Positions 1-8,540 of a DNA stretch of 64,000 bases are shown in pieces. Positions within the stretch are counted from its first letter, which is position 1. Every line of letters starts with the position of its first letter. The stretch lies in assembly GCA_028278645.1 (NCBI GenBank), contig JANQDZ010000029.1, positions 1-64,000 on the forward strand, written 5' to 3'. A model generated the notes under the pieces. That model made no database searches, had not been told where the DNA came from, and saw nothing but the letters and a program-made list of their open reading frames with translations. The position numbers and the translations under genes were made by a program. This stretch comes from Longimicrobiales bacterium (GTDB taxonomy: Bacteria; Gemmatimonadota; Gemmatimonadetes; Longimicrobiales; Gaopeijiaceae).

Positions 1-1
1 C

Positions 2-1048
2 ACAGAACGCATCTATATGCGGCCAGGATCGGTCATGGGGGCGGCGACCCCGGTGGGTGGCTCTGGGGAGAAGGCTCCCGAGAAGATCGTCTCGGCCATG
101 CGCAGCCAGATGCGGGCGTTGGCTGAAACCCGCGGGTTGGATCCGGAAGTGGCAGCGGCCATGGTGGATGAGGACATCGAGGTCGAAGGCGTTGTCGAAG
201 CCGGGAAGCTCCTCACACTTACGACTTCCGAGGCGGTCGAGATCGGGTATGCCGCCGAGGTGGAAGACTGGGATGCCCTCCTGGCCGAGCTCGGTATTGA
301 GGGAGCCCCGACCCATGCCATGCAGGTGAACTGGGCCGAACGCATCGTCAGGTTCCTCTCGAATCCCATCGTGGCCCCATTCCTCCTCTCCTTGGGGTTC
401 CTGGGCCTTATCGCTGAAATCAAATCCCCGGGAATCGGGATCGCCGGTTTTGCCGGCCTCCTCTCGTTGGCCCTTTTCTTCGGCTCCCACCTGATCCTTG
501 GGCTGGCCGGAATGGAGGACCTCATCATCTTCGGTGCGGGAGTGGTCCTGATTGCGGTGGAAGTTTTTGTGGTGCCGGGGTTCGGCCTGTTCGGGGTCCT
601 GGGAGGAGTGGGGGTGTTGGGAGGCGTGTATCTGAGCCTCATCGGGGGCACGCCCATGCTCACGGATTTTGCTCAGGCGGGGGGCATTTTGACAGCCAGC
701 CTCCTCATCATCCTCATTACTTCATGGGCTCTCCTGCGCCACCTTCCCCAGAGTAGTCGCCTTGCCCGGAGTGGGGTCTTCCTCCTGGCCAAAGGCGACC
801 GGGAGGAGGGTTGGGCCTCCGCCTCACCCCGTCCGGACCTCCTGGGCCGGGAAGGGGAGGCGCTGACGGACCTTCGCCCGGCGGGTACGGTTTTGATCGG
901 AGAAGAAAGAGTCGACGCGGTTTCCGAGGCAGAGTGGATCGAGGAGGGGACGGAGGTTCGCGTCGTGAGTTCGGAAGGTTACCGACTTGTCGTACGGCCG
1001 CTCCGCACCATGGACGCGGAGGACGACGCGGCGCCGGAGAATGCCTGA
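2..1048 (+). CDS. NfeD family membrane protein, 5'-truncated by window edge
   Basis: The reading frame is open to the left edge of the window, so only the C-terminal part of the gene is present. The first methionine (base 17) lies inside a conserved stretch (IYMRPGSVMGAATPV) that belongs to the ClpP-like serine protease half of long NfeD proteins, so it is not a true start. After about 110 residues of the protease tail come four to five hydrophobic segments (roughly residues 115-240). A soluble C-terminal OB-fold-like domain of about 80 residues (from near LLGREGEALTDLRP) follows. NfeD proteins work with flotillin-like proteins at the membrane, and the next gene is a FloA flotillin 86 bp downstream, the usual pairing. 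The catalytic Ser/Lys cannot be checked here. Confidence 0.9.
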   Translation, partial: TERIYMRPGSVMGAATPVGGSGEKAPEKIVSAMRSQMRALAETRGLDPEVAAAMVDEDIEVEGVVEAGKLLTLTTSEAVEIGYAAEVEDWDALLAELGIEGAPTHAMQVNWAERIVRFLSNPIVAPFLLSLGFLGLIAEIKSPGIGIAGFAGLLSLALFFGSHLILGLAGMEDLIIFGAGVVLIAVEVFVVPGFGLFGVLGGVGVLGGVYLSLIGGTPMLTDFAQAGGILTASLLIILITSWALLRHLPQSSRLARSGVFLLAKGDREEGWASASPRPDLLGREGEALTDLRPAGTVLIGEERVDAVSEAEWIEEGTEVRVVSSEGYRLVVRPLRTMDAEDDAAPENA

Positions 1049-1134
1049 ATCGATCACGGTTTTTTTGACCAGATATTGCTCCCTTTCCTGAGGCCCGCGG
1101 CGAGCGGGTCCGGTTTTGACGGAGGTTTGGCTAG

Positions 1135-2130
1135 ATGCAGCCTGAACAAGTGCTTTTGACCATCGTCCCCTTCGTTGCCATTGCCTTTATCCTCATCCTG
1201 GCGTGGGCCATCCCGGTGCGACTGTGGATCGAGGCGATCTCGGCCGGAGTCCGGGTCGGGATCGGATACCTCGTGGGAATGCGCCTCCGGAAGGTGAGTC
1301 CGCCTGCCGTGGTTCGCCCACTGATCTGGGCCAACAAGGCTGGACTGGACCTTCACATCGCCGATCTCGAGGCCCATTACCTGGCTGGGGGCTCGGTCGA
1401 TCGGGTGGTCCGTGCCCTCATCAGCGCCGACAAGGCGAGCATCGAACTGGCGTTTCGCCAGGCAGCCGCCATCGACCTAGCTGGCCGGAACGTCCTCGAG
1501 GCGGTCCAGGTGTCGGTGAATCCCAAGGTCATCAACACCCCTCGGGTCGCCGCCATGGCAAAAGACGGGATTCAGCTCATCGCCGTAGCTCGGGTCACGG
1601 TTCGGGCCAACATCAACCGCCTGGTTGGTGGGGCCGGTGAAGAGACGATTCTGGCCCGGGTTGGTGAGGGAATCGTGTCCACCATCGGCTCGTCCGACAC
1701 CCACAAGCTGGTTCTCCAGGATCCGGACAACATTTCGAAGACCGTTCTCCAGAAGGGATTGGACTCGGGAACCGCCTTCGAGATCCTCTCCATCGATATC
1801 GCCGACGTGGACGTCGGGAAGAACATCGGCGCCGAGCTCCAGACCGACCAGGCCGAAGCCGATAAGCGGGTGGCCCAGGCCCGGGCGGAAGAACGGCGGG
1901 CCATGGCCGTGGCGAAGGAACAGGAGATGAAGGCAGAGGTCCAGGAGATGAGAGCCCGGGTGGTGGAGGCTCAGGCCCAGGTACCGTTGGCCATGGCCGA
2001 GGCATTCCGGGAAGGGAACCTCGGGATCATGGACTACATGAAGTACAAGAACATCGAATCGGACACCTCCATGCGGGACGCCATCGCCGGGGAAGGGGAT
2101 GATTCACCGACGACAGGGCCGGGGAACTAG
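1135..2130 (+). CDS. floA: Flotillin-like protein FloA
   Basis: This 331-residue protein matches the FloA (YqfA) family. It has an N-terminal hydrophobic hairpin (about residues 7-25 and 33-50), an SPFH/band-7-like domain with family stretches such as [18 protein letters not shown], and an Ala/Glu-rich coiled coil (about residues 235-290, [19 protein letters not shown]). FloA scaffolds functional membrane microdomains. The ATG follows TGACGGAGGTTTGGCTAG, giving a clear GGAGG ribosome site. It is downstream of an NfeD gene, as in Bacillus where the two form an operon. The length equals the family norm. Family assignment is confident; the physiological role in this organism is inferred. Confidence 0.93.
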   Translation: MQPEQVLLTIVPFVAIAFILILAWAIPVRLWIEAISAGVRVGIGYLVGMRLRKVSPPAVVRPLIWANKAGLDLHIADLEAHYLAGGSVDRVVRALISADKASIELAFRQAAAIDLAGRNVLEAVQVSVNPKVINTPRVAAMAKDGIQLIAVARVTVRANINRLVGGAGEETILARVGEGIVSTIGSSDTHKLVLQDPDNISKTVLQKGLDSGTAFEILSIDIADVDVGKNIGAELQTDQAEADKRVAQARAEERRAMAVAKEQEMKAEVQEMRARVVEAQAQVPLAMAEAFREGNLGIMDYMKYKNIESDTSMRDAIAGEGDDSPTTGPGN

Positions 2131-2133
2131 GCT

Positions 2134-2817
2134 GTGGAGGACGGCGGTCTCTTCTTCTGGTTGATCATCTTCGCGGTGGCCGTCCTTCAAGGGATTGGCC
2201 AGAAGAAAAAAAAGCCCGGGCAGAAACCAGGCCAGAAGCCAGGACAGCTCCCGGGGCAGGGAAGACCGGGAGGCTCCATACCCGGGCCCGCCCAACGCCG
2301 GCCCGACACCCCTGGGGAGGCTTCCCCACTGCCCACCTCCGAACGGCCCCAGCCGGAGGTGAAGGAGAAATCCTCGGAAGGGATGATCCCGGCGGAGATC
2401 TGGGAGGAAATCCTCGGCTTGGCCCAAGGCAAACCTCCCCGGCCGAAGCCCTCTCCCCCGGTGGATATGGAGGAAGCTTCTGCATCGCGCAGGGTGGAGG
2501 AGCGGGTCCCGGAGCCGGTCGGCCGGGAACGGGATCCGGCGACTGCAGTGGCTAGGAGGGAAACGAGACCTCCCCCCGAAAAGAGGGAGTTCCCGAAATC
2601 TCATGGGGCCCATGCTGCGCTTCACGAAACGAAGCCGTCGGATGTGGCGTCCCGACTCTCGGTGGCCCCGGAGCCTTCGGCGAAGGAAGAGAGGAGCACA
2701 TCAGGGGACGGGCCGAGATCCAGGCTTTTCGGGGACGGGTCGACAGAGGAGCTCCGGAAGGCCGTCATCCTCCAAGAGGTGCTGGGCCCGCCGTTGGCGT
2801 TTCGGGAGGATCGTTAG
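2134..2817 (+). CDS. Hypothetical membrane-anchored protein with Lys/Pro/Gly-rich linker
   Basis: A 227-residue protein of no recognised family. It starts at GTG only 3 bp after the floA stop, so it is probably translated with floA. Residues 6-21 form one transmembrane segment (FFWLIIFAVAVLQGI). A basic low-complexity linker follows, with KPGQ repeats and then Pro-rich and charged sequence. A short C-terminal patch (TEELRKAVILQEVLGPPLAFRE) looks helical and could be a docking motif. The order TM, disordered linker, short C-terminal helix suggests an accessory of the NfeD-FloA unit, which is inference from position only. A strong hairpin terminator begins within 10 bp of the stop codon. Confidence 0.7.
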   Translation: MEDGGLFFWLIIFAVAVLQGIGQKKKKPGQKPGQKPGQLPGQGRPGGSIPGPAQRRPDTPGEASPLPTSERPQPEVKEKSSEGMIPAEIWEEILGLAQGKPPRPKPSPPVDMEEASASRRVEERVPEPVGRERDPATAVARRETRPPPEKREFPKSHGAHAALHETKPSDVASRLSVAPEPSAKEERSTSGDGPRSRLFGDGSTEELRKAVILQEVLGPPLAFREDR

Positions 2818-2823
2818 GCGAGG

Positions 2824-2890
2824 AAAAAAGAAGGAGCACCGGTAATCAGCCACCGATAAGAAGGTTGGCGACGGCCGGTGCTCCTTTTTG
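2824..2890. terminator. Bidirectional intrinsic terminator between convergent genes
   Basis: A perfect 12-bp inverted repeat (AAGGAGCACCGG at 2831-2842, CCGGTGCTCCTT at 2875-2886) is flanked by an A-run on the left and a T-run on the right, so it can act on both strands. The stop codon (2846-2848) and last codons of the minus-strand gene lie inside the 32-nt loop and one arm. Confidence 0.85.
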
Positions 2891-4591
2891 CGCCGTAACC
2901 TGGACGGGATCCGTCCTTTCCTCCCCCACCACGGCCCTTACGGTCAATCGAATGTCCGGAGGTACACCGCAGGCGGTGTAGTGGCCCGTGGAGTCGGTGG
3001 TGGTTTGGAGTTCCCTTATCCTCTCGACCAGCCCACTCTCCAACCGCCCTTCGTAGCTGCTCCAGCTCACCGTCACCCCCGCACCCGGGATGGGCTCTCC
3101 CGTCCGAGCGTCCCGCAAGAAGCCAACTACCGCCGAGTTCCCGTCCTTCAGGGTCTGGATGTCACATGTCACCGCCAAGTGGGTGCCGGTGGCCGGAATA
3201 CCAAGGGTCACCGTGGTGACCACCCCGGGCGAAATCGCCACCGGCATCCCTTGGGCGTAGATGGCCAGGGAATCAAGCCGAGGATGGGTGAACGCAACGG
3301 TAAATGCCCCTTCCGGTAGGTTTGAGATGGAGAAGCCACCGTCGGAATCGGATTCCCCCGAATAGGAGGTCCCAGAAAGGAAAACCGTGGCCCCGGCCAG
3401 GGGGGCCTGCCGAATCCCGTCCCAGACCTGACCTTCCAGAGTCCCTCTTTGGAGGTCCTCGGAGACCACCGCTCGGTCCAGGGAGGAGTACCGGAGAATC
3501 TCCCCACCCACTTCCTTGATGCCCACCAGACGAACCCTGGACTCGCCCCGGGATCCCGACCTCGTAAAATCGACCCCCATCACGGGCATTCGTATCCACC
3601 ATTTCCTGACGATCCAAGCCCCAGTGGGAAGGTGTTCAAAATCCACCTCACCATGAGCTATTCCGTATGCCTCCGGCCAAGGAGCCCACGTGTACGTGTA
3701 CTCCAGATTGTCGAGCCGTGACGTTTCCGAATCGAGCCACAGCGTGCCGGTTATGTCCGGCATACGTCCGCGGCTCACGGGTTCGAACGAGAGGCCCACG
3801 GCCTGGGGTCGGTCCCTGTCCAGCGTGAGGTTGAAGCAGTGTGTATCCAGGAAGAGGTCGGAAAGGAGGACCGAGGCATCTGGTCCGAAGTAGTCGTAGC
3901 CTCCCTCCTCCGAACGCCGAACGAACCCTTCGGTGAGAAGGTCCTCTGCCGGCAGACTCCGGATTGGGCTCGAGGACACGCCGGACTGATGTTGCCTGGT
4001 TTCGTTGCGGACCGTTCGTTCGGTTTCGTCCAATTCCCGCTCGTAGCGAGCCATCTCGAATCGGAAAGAACCCTCCCTCTCTGTCCAGTTCTGGACCGTT
4101 AGGGCCTTCCTCGCCTCCTCCCAGACCGAGGCGACCTGCAGTCCCTCACCAGGCCGGACCAGACAACGCTGGGTGCCTTCGACCCGGATCTCCTCCAGCT
4201 CGATGGCTGTTTTTGCCGCTTCAAGCCGGATCCCGAATCGGTCAGCCGCCTGGAGCTGGAACGGATCGGAGGTGACGGTTTCATACCCAATCCGCTCTGC
4301 CCGGAGGGTATAGGTGCCAGGGGCCGGTGCGGAGATCAAAAACCGGCCGGAAGGGTTGGTGAGATACCCTCCGGCCTCTTCGCCCGCCTCGTTCAAGAGG
4401 AGGACGAGGGTGCCCTCGATGGGTTCCCCGTTCTCCAGATCCAAGACTCGGCCCTGGACGACCTGGCCCTGGCTGGGTTGGACCGCGGACCCCAGAAGGC
4501 TGGCGGTCAACAGGACCGCCAACCAACCGGGTTGGGATCTACATCTGGCCCGTAGCCATCTTCCGGAGGACCGTATGGAGGATGCCGCCAT
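2846..4591 (-). CDS. Secreted protein with carboxypeptidase-regulatory-like domains
   Basis: A 581-residue exported protein. A basic n-region and a hydrophobic core (LAVLLTASLLGS) form a signal peptide cut near residue 42. A carboxypeptidase regulatory-like beta-sandwich follows (about 44-120, VVQGRVLDLENGEPIEGTLVLL). A middle region of about 250 residues has no recognised fold. Two further sandwich repeats lie at about 395-460 and 490-575 (GQVWDGIRQAPLAGATVFLSG; GFLRDARTGEPIPGAGV). Such proteins in this phylum are usually periplasmic or surface-exposed, and some resemble the plug-side of TonB-dependent receptors, but there is no barrel here. The ATG overlaps the 3' end of acnA by 53 bp with only a weak ribosome site, so the true start may be the downstream TTG just before the hydrophobic core. 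Confidence 0.78.
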   Translation of the reverse strand: MAASSIRSSGRWLRARCRSQPGWLAVLLTASLLGSAVQPSQGQVVQGRVLDLENGEPIEGTLVLLLNEAGEEAGGYLTNPSGRFLISAPAPGTYTLRAERIGYETVTSDPFQLQAADRFGIRLEAAKTAIELEEIRVEGTQRCLVRPGEGLQVASVWEEARKALTVQNWTEREGSFRFEMARYERELDETERTVRNETRQHQSGVSSSPIRSLPAEDLLTEGFVRRSEEGGYDYFGPDASVLLSDLFLDTHCFNLTLDRDRPQAVGLSFEPVSRGRMPDITGTLWLDSETSRLDNLEYTYTWAPWPEAYGIAHGEVDFEHLPTGAWIVRKWWIRMPVMGVDFTRSGSRGESRVRLVGIKEVGGEILRYSSLDRAVVSEDLQRGTLEGQVWDGIRQAPLAGATVFLSGTSYSGESDSDGGFSISNLPEGAFTVAFTHPRLDSLAIYAQGMPVAISPGVVTTVTLGIPATGTHLAVTCDIQTLKDGNSAVVGFLRDARTGEPIPGAGVTVSWSSYEGRLESGLVERIRELQTTTDSTGHYTACGVPPDIRLTVRAVVGEERTDPVQVTAQKGAPAVANLLIGG

Positions 4592-7286
4592 TCTGGTAGT
4601 ACTCGATCTCCACCTGCGAATCCAGGCGGACGTCCACGTTAAACTCGGTCACGAACCCGTCGTCGCTTTGAGCCCTGACAGTCAGCTTCCCGCGAGGCTC
4701 GAGGTCGTTCTCGATCCCGATGATATCAAAGGTCTCACGCCCGGTGAGGCCCAGGGATTCGAGGGTGTCGCCGGCCTCGTACTGAAGAGGAAGGACACCC
4801 ATCCCGACCAGGTTACTCCTATGAATACGCTCAAAACTCTCGGCGACTACAGCTTTCACACCCAAAAGGGCGGTGCCTTTCGCGGCCCAGTCCCTGGAAC
4901 TCCCGGTCCCGTACTCCTTGCCCGCCAAGACCAGAAGCGGCGTTCCTTGGGCCTGATATTCCATTGCAGCATCGTATATGGAGGTAACCTCACCACCCGG
5001 GAGTTTCAGGGTATAGCCGCCCTCCTTGTCTTCTAATAGGAGATTCCGGATCCGGACGTTCCCGAAGGTGCCCCGCATCATCACCTCGTGATTCCCTCGG
5101 CGGGACCCAAAGGTGTTGAACTCGTACGGTTCTACGCCCTTCTCCTGAAGATACCGGCCGGCTGGCTCCGACTTGGGAATCGCGCTAGCAGGAGAGATGT
5201 GGTCGGTGGTAACGGAGCGTCCCAGGGAAGCCAGGACCCTTGCTCCCTCGATATTCTCGAACTCAGGCACGTCCAGGCTCATTCCGTGAAAAAACGGTGG
5301 ATCCTGGATATAGGTCGACTCCCCGTCCCAGTCGTAAAGGCTGCTCTCGGCCGGCACAGGAAGGGCCTGCCAGAGGGCGTCGCCGTCGAACACACTCCCG
5401 TACCGCTCCTCGAACATTTCCGGCTTGAGCGAGCTGGCTATCGTCTCCCGGATCTCTTCCGGCGACGGCCAGATGTCGGCCAGGAACACCGGGTTTCCGT
5501 CCGAGTCCTGGCCAAGGGGATCGTTGTAGACGTCCAGGTCGATACGGCCGGCCAGGGCGAACGCCACCACGAGGATCGGAGAAGCCAGGTAGTTCGCTCT
5601 GACGTTGGAATGGACCCTGGCTTCGAAATTCCGATTGCCGCTCAGGATGGACGTTACCACAAGGCCGTTGTCGACCACGGCGTCCTGTATGGAGTCGGGC
5701 AGCGGACCTGAGTTCCCGATGCAGGTGGTGCATCCGTACCCCACCACCTGGAACTTGAGCTTCTCCAGATAAGGGAGAAGATCCGCAGCCGTGAGGTACT
5801 CCGTAACCACCTGGGAGCCTGGGGCGAGACTGGTTTTCACCCACGGCTTCACCGCCATCCCCTTCTCGACAGCCTTTTTGGCCAAAAGGCCGGCCCCGAC
5901 CATCACGGACGGGTTGGAGGTGTTGGTGCAGGAGGTGATGGCCGCGATAACGATGCTCCCATCTTCGACGGAAACCTCCTCCCCCGCCAGGTCGATTGTC
6001 ACGCTCCGGCGGGTCTCCTGGGCCGTGGCGACGCCGCCTGCCTCCTCCGGAGAATCGAGTGAGAATCCCGCGGGGACCAACTGAGGGAGCCCGGCTCCGA
6101 AGGCGGATTTCAGGTTGGCCAGTGAGATTCGGTCTTGTGGGCGCTTCGGTCCGGCGACGCTGGGTTCAATTGTGGACATGTCCAGATCGAGGACCGACGT
6201 GTACCGGGGATCGGGTGTTCCGTCGGTCCGGAAGAGGCCCATCTCCTTGCTCACCCGCTCCACCCGCTCCACGAGCTCCGCCCCTCGGCCGGTGCCCTCG
6301 AGGAACCCCAGAGTCACATCATCTACTGGGAAGAACCCAACGGTGGCTCCGTATTCCGGGCCCATGTTCGCAAGCGTTGCGCGGTCAGGGAGGGTGAGGT
6401 TCGACAGCCCCGGACCGAAATATTCGACGAACCGGCCGACGACTCCGTGTTCCCGGAGCATTTCCACTGCCCTCAGGACCAGGTCGGTAGCTGTGGCGCC
6501 TTCCGGCAGGGATCCGGACAGGCGCACGCCCACCACCTCTGGGAGGAGCATGTAGTACGGCTGGCCCAGCAGAACCGCCTCCGCTTCGATTCCTCCCACT
6601 CCCCAACCCACAACGCCCAACCCGTTGATCATGGTCGTGTGGGAATCGGTTCCCACCACGGTGTCCGGATAGGCCAGGAAACGTCCCGCCTCGTCCCGTC
6701 GGTGAACCACCGATGCCAGGTATTCGAGGTTCACCTGGTGTACGATTCCGGTGCCCGGAGGCACGACGCTGAAGTCCTCGAAAGCCTCCTGTGCCCAGCG
6801 GAGTAGAGCATACCGTTCCCGATTCCGTTCGAATTCCTTCTCGACGTTCTGTTGGAAGGCCTCAGCGGTTCCGAAGTGGTCCACCTGAACTGAGTGGTCG
6901 ATTACCAGGTCGGCCGGGACCACAGGGTTGATCCTCCGAGGGTCGCCCCCCATGGCTGACAGGGCGGAGCGCATGGACGCCAGGTCTACCACTGCGGGCA
7001 CGCCGGTGAAATCCTGGAGGACCACTCGGCTGGGCATAAACGGGAAGGATGTCCCGGAGTTCGTGGGGCTCCAGGAAGCCACCGTCCTGACGTCATCCTC
7101 TCCCACGAAGCCTTTTCCAGCGTTCCGGAGGGTGTTCTCCAGTAGAACCCGAATGGAGAAGGGGAGGGAGTCCAATGCCACCAAGCCCTCCTCTTCGAGG
7201 CGCGGCAGTCGGTAGAAGGAAGTTGGTCCTTCGGGAAGGTCCAGCTCGGTAAGGGCGCCAAAAGGATCGATAATGGAAGAAGCCAC
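4539..7286 (-). CDS. acnA: Aconitate hydratase A
   Basis: A 915-residue protein of the AcnA/IRP1 class, which interconverts citrate and isocitrate in the TCA cycle in the cytoplasm. The three cysteine ligands of the 4Fe-4S cluster are present: C453 in SCTNTSNP, and C519 and C522 in YGCTTCIGNSG. The N-terminal part carries the substrate-site stretch QDFTGVPAVVDLA and VGTDSHTTMINGLGVVGWGVGG. The swivel domain is recognised by GSSRDWAAKGT. The start is GTG at 7284-7286 with GGGAG six bases upstream. The length is normal for the family. A monomeric isocitrate dehydrogenase, the next TCA step, lies on the same strand about 6 kb upstream in gene order. Confidence 0.97.
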   Translation of the reverse strand: MASSIIDPFGALTELDLPEGPTSFYRLPRLEEEGLVALDSLPFSIRVLLENTLRNAGKGFVGEDDVRTVASWSPTNSGTSFPFMPSRVVLQDFTGVPAVVDLASMRSALSAMGGDPRRINPVVPADLVIDHSVQVDHFGTAEAFQQNVEKEFERNRERYALLRWAQEAFEDFSVVPPGTGIVHQVNLEYLASVVHRRDEAGRFLAYPDTVVGTDSHTTMINGLGVVGWGVGGIEAEAVLLGQPYYMLLPEVVGVRLSGSLPEGATATDLVLRAVEMLREHGVVGRFVEYFGPGLSNLTLPDRATLANMGPEYGATVGFFPVDDVTLGFLEGTGRGAELVERVERVSKEMGLFRTDGTPDPRYTSVLDLDMSTIEPSVAGPKRPQDRISLANLKSAFGAGLPQLVPAGFSLDSPEEAGGVATAQETRRSVTIDLAGEEVSVEDGSIVIAAITSCTNTSNPSVMVGAGLLAKKAVEKGMAVKPWVKTSLAPGSQVVTEYLTAADLLPYLEKLKFQVVGYGCTTCIGNSGPLPDSIQDAVVDNGLVVTSILSGNRNFEARVHSNVRANYLASPILVVAFALAGRIDLDVYNDPLGQDSDGNPVFLADIWPSPEEIRETIASSLKPEMFEERYGSVFDGDALWQALPVPAESSLYDWDGESTYIQDPPFFHGMSLDVPEFENIEGARVLASLGRSVTTDHISPASAIPKSEPAGRYLQEKGVEPYEFNTFGSRRGNHEVMMRGTFGNVRIRNLLLEDKEGGYTLKLPGGEVTSIYDAAMEYQAQGTPLLVLAGKEYGTGSSRDWAAKGTALLGVKAVVAESFERIHRSNLVGMGVLPLQYEAGDTLESLGLTGRETFDIIGIENDLEPRGKLTVRAQSDDGFVTEFNVDVRLDSQVEIEYYQNGGILHTVLRKMATGQM

Positions 7287-7382
7287 AATTAACTCCCGCT
7301 GGTTTCGGTCTTTTTCTTTTCTTTTTTCCTCCGGGGCCGGCCGCGAAACCCGGCCACCGTGCTCTTAAAGAATCAGCCCTCA

Positions 7383-7412
7383 ATCATAAGGGTTCCGGTG
7401 GCCCGGTGACAG
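7383..7412 (-). promoter_or_regulatory. Possible sigma-70-type promoter of acnA
   Basis: On the minus strand a TATGAT -10-like box (7383-7388) is preceded by CTGTCA (7407-7412) at an 18-bp spacing, about 100 bp upstream of the acnA GTG. The match is moderate and was found by eye. Confidence 0.3.
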
Positions 7413-7536
7413 ACGGGGAGGGGCCCCCCGGACGGTTGATTCGTGGCCACTCGGGTTGTGCGGGATTTTGGCGGCGATGCAGGAGTCCTGGAGTGCCCTT
7501 GTGGCGCCTGTCGAGGTCGGGCTACCATGCTCCGCC

Positions 7537-8529
7537 ATGAGCAAAGTCCTCAAGCTGTATGGGCCTGGCGACCTTCGTTACGAGGAGCACCACCTTCCCG
7601 TCCTGGGTCCCCGGGACGTACGCGTCCGAACACGCCTGGGAGCCATCAGTGCGGGCACGGAAGGAGCGTGGTACTTCGGAACCGATCCCCAGCTGGATCC
7701 GGGGTTCAAGCCGGGTAGGGTCGCCCGGCCCAAATTCCCCAAGCTGTTGGGCTACGAGAAGTTGGCGGTGGTGGAGGATGTGGGAGGCGAAGTCGATTCT
7801 CTGGTCCCGGGCCAGCGTGTGGTGGGGCACTACGGGCATGCCGAAGAGTTTGTCCTGCCGGCGGAAGGGCTCATCCCGGTTCCGGACCACGTCGACGACG
7901 TGGAAGCCGTGGCCTACTCCCTTTCCACCGTGGCCCTCCATGCCATTCGTAGGTCCCGACTCCAGATTGGCGACGATGTGTTGATCACCGGTCAGGGGTT
8001 CATCGGCCTCATGGCCGTGAAGCTCTGTCGCCTGGCAGGGGCCGGCCGCATCGCGGTCACGGATCCGTATCCCCTTCGGAGGGACCTGGGCCTGAGGTCG
8101 GGTGCCGATGAAGCTCTGGACCCAGGAGCCTGCGACGTTGCCGCAACTCTCGCCGGAGGGCCGTCTGGAGGCCTTTTCGACGTGGCGCTGGAAACTTCCT
8201 CGTCTTTCGAAGCCCTCCACGACGCCATGGGCTCGGTACGGCGGAACGGACGCATCTGTGTGCTCTCCCAGCTAAAAGGGGACTACCCCGCCCACCCGCT
8301 GTTCGGTCTGGAATTCCATTTGGAGGAGCTGGAGTTGATCACGGCCGATGGCCGCGGAGACGTGGACAAGCTCACCCGTTGGTACTTCCACGCACTGGGC
8401 CGCGGAGAAATCCCCGGGATCCGCAACCTGATCTCTCACAGCATACCCTTCTCAGACTTGGAGTCGGGATTCCGGCTAATGGAGGCCGAGCCGGAGTCCG
8501 TGATCAAAATCCTCGTCACTTATTCGTGA
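7537..8529 (+). CDS. MDR-superfamily (alcohol dehydrogenase-like) oxidoreductase lacking zinc ligands
   Basis: A 330-residue medium-chain dehydrogenase/reductase. It has an N-terminal GroES-like fold (about 1-130) and a Rossmann domain with the dinucleotide motif GQGFIG and an acidic residue after the second strand (VTDPYPLRR), which favours NAD(H). The catalytic zinc cysteine found in classical members is replaced (SAGTEGAWYFG), the GHE motif reads GYEKLA, and the four structural-zinc cysteines are missing, so a zinc-independent mechanism is likely. The chosen ATG begins the conserved domain; an in-frame upstream ATG at 7456 would add 27 unconserved residues. It heads a plus-strand run with an M28 peptidase (11 bp downstream) and two antiporters. 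The substrate is unknown. Confidence 0.85.
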   Translation: MSKVLKLYGPGDLRYEEHHLPVLGPRDVRVRTRLGAISAGTEGAWYFGTDPQLDPGFKPGRVARPKFPKLLGYEKLAVVEDVGGEVDSLVPGQRVVGHYGHAEEFVLPAEGLIPVPDHVDDVEAVAYSLSTVALHAIRRSRLQIGDDVLITGQGFIGLMAVKLCRLAGAGRIAVTDPYPLRRDLGLRSGADEALDPGACDVAATLAGGPSGGLFDVALETSSSFEALHDAMGSVRRNGRICVLSQLKGDYPAHPLFGLEFHLEELELITADGRGDVDKLTRWYFHALGRGEIPGIRNLISHSIPFSDLESGFRLMEAEPESVIKILVTYS

Positions 8530-8540
8530 GCGGAGCTCGG

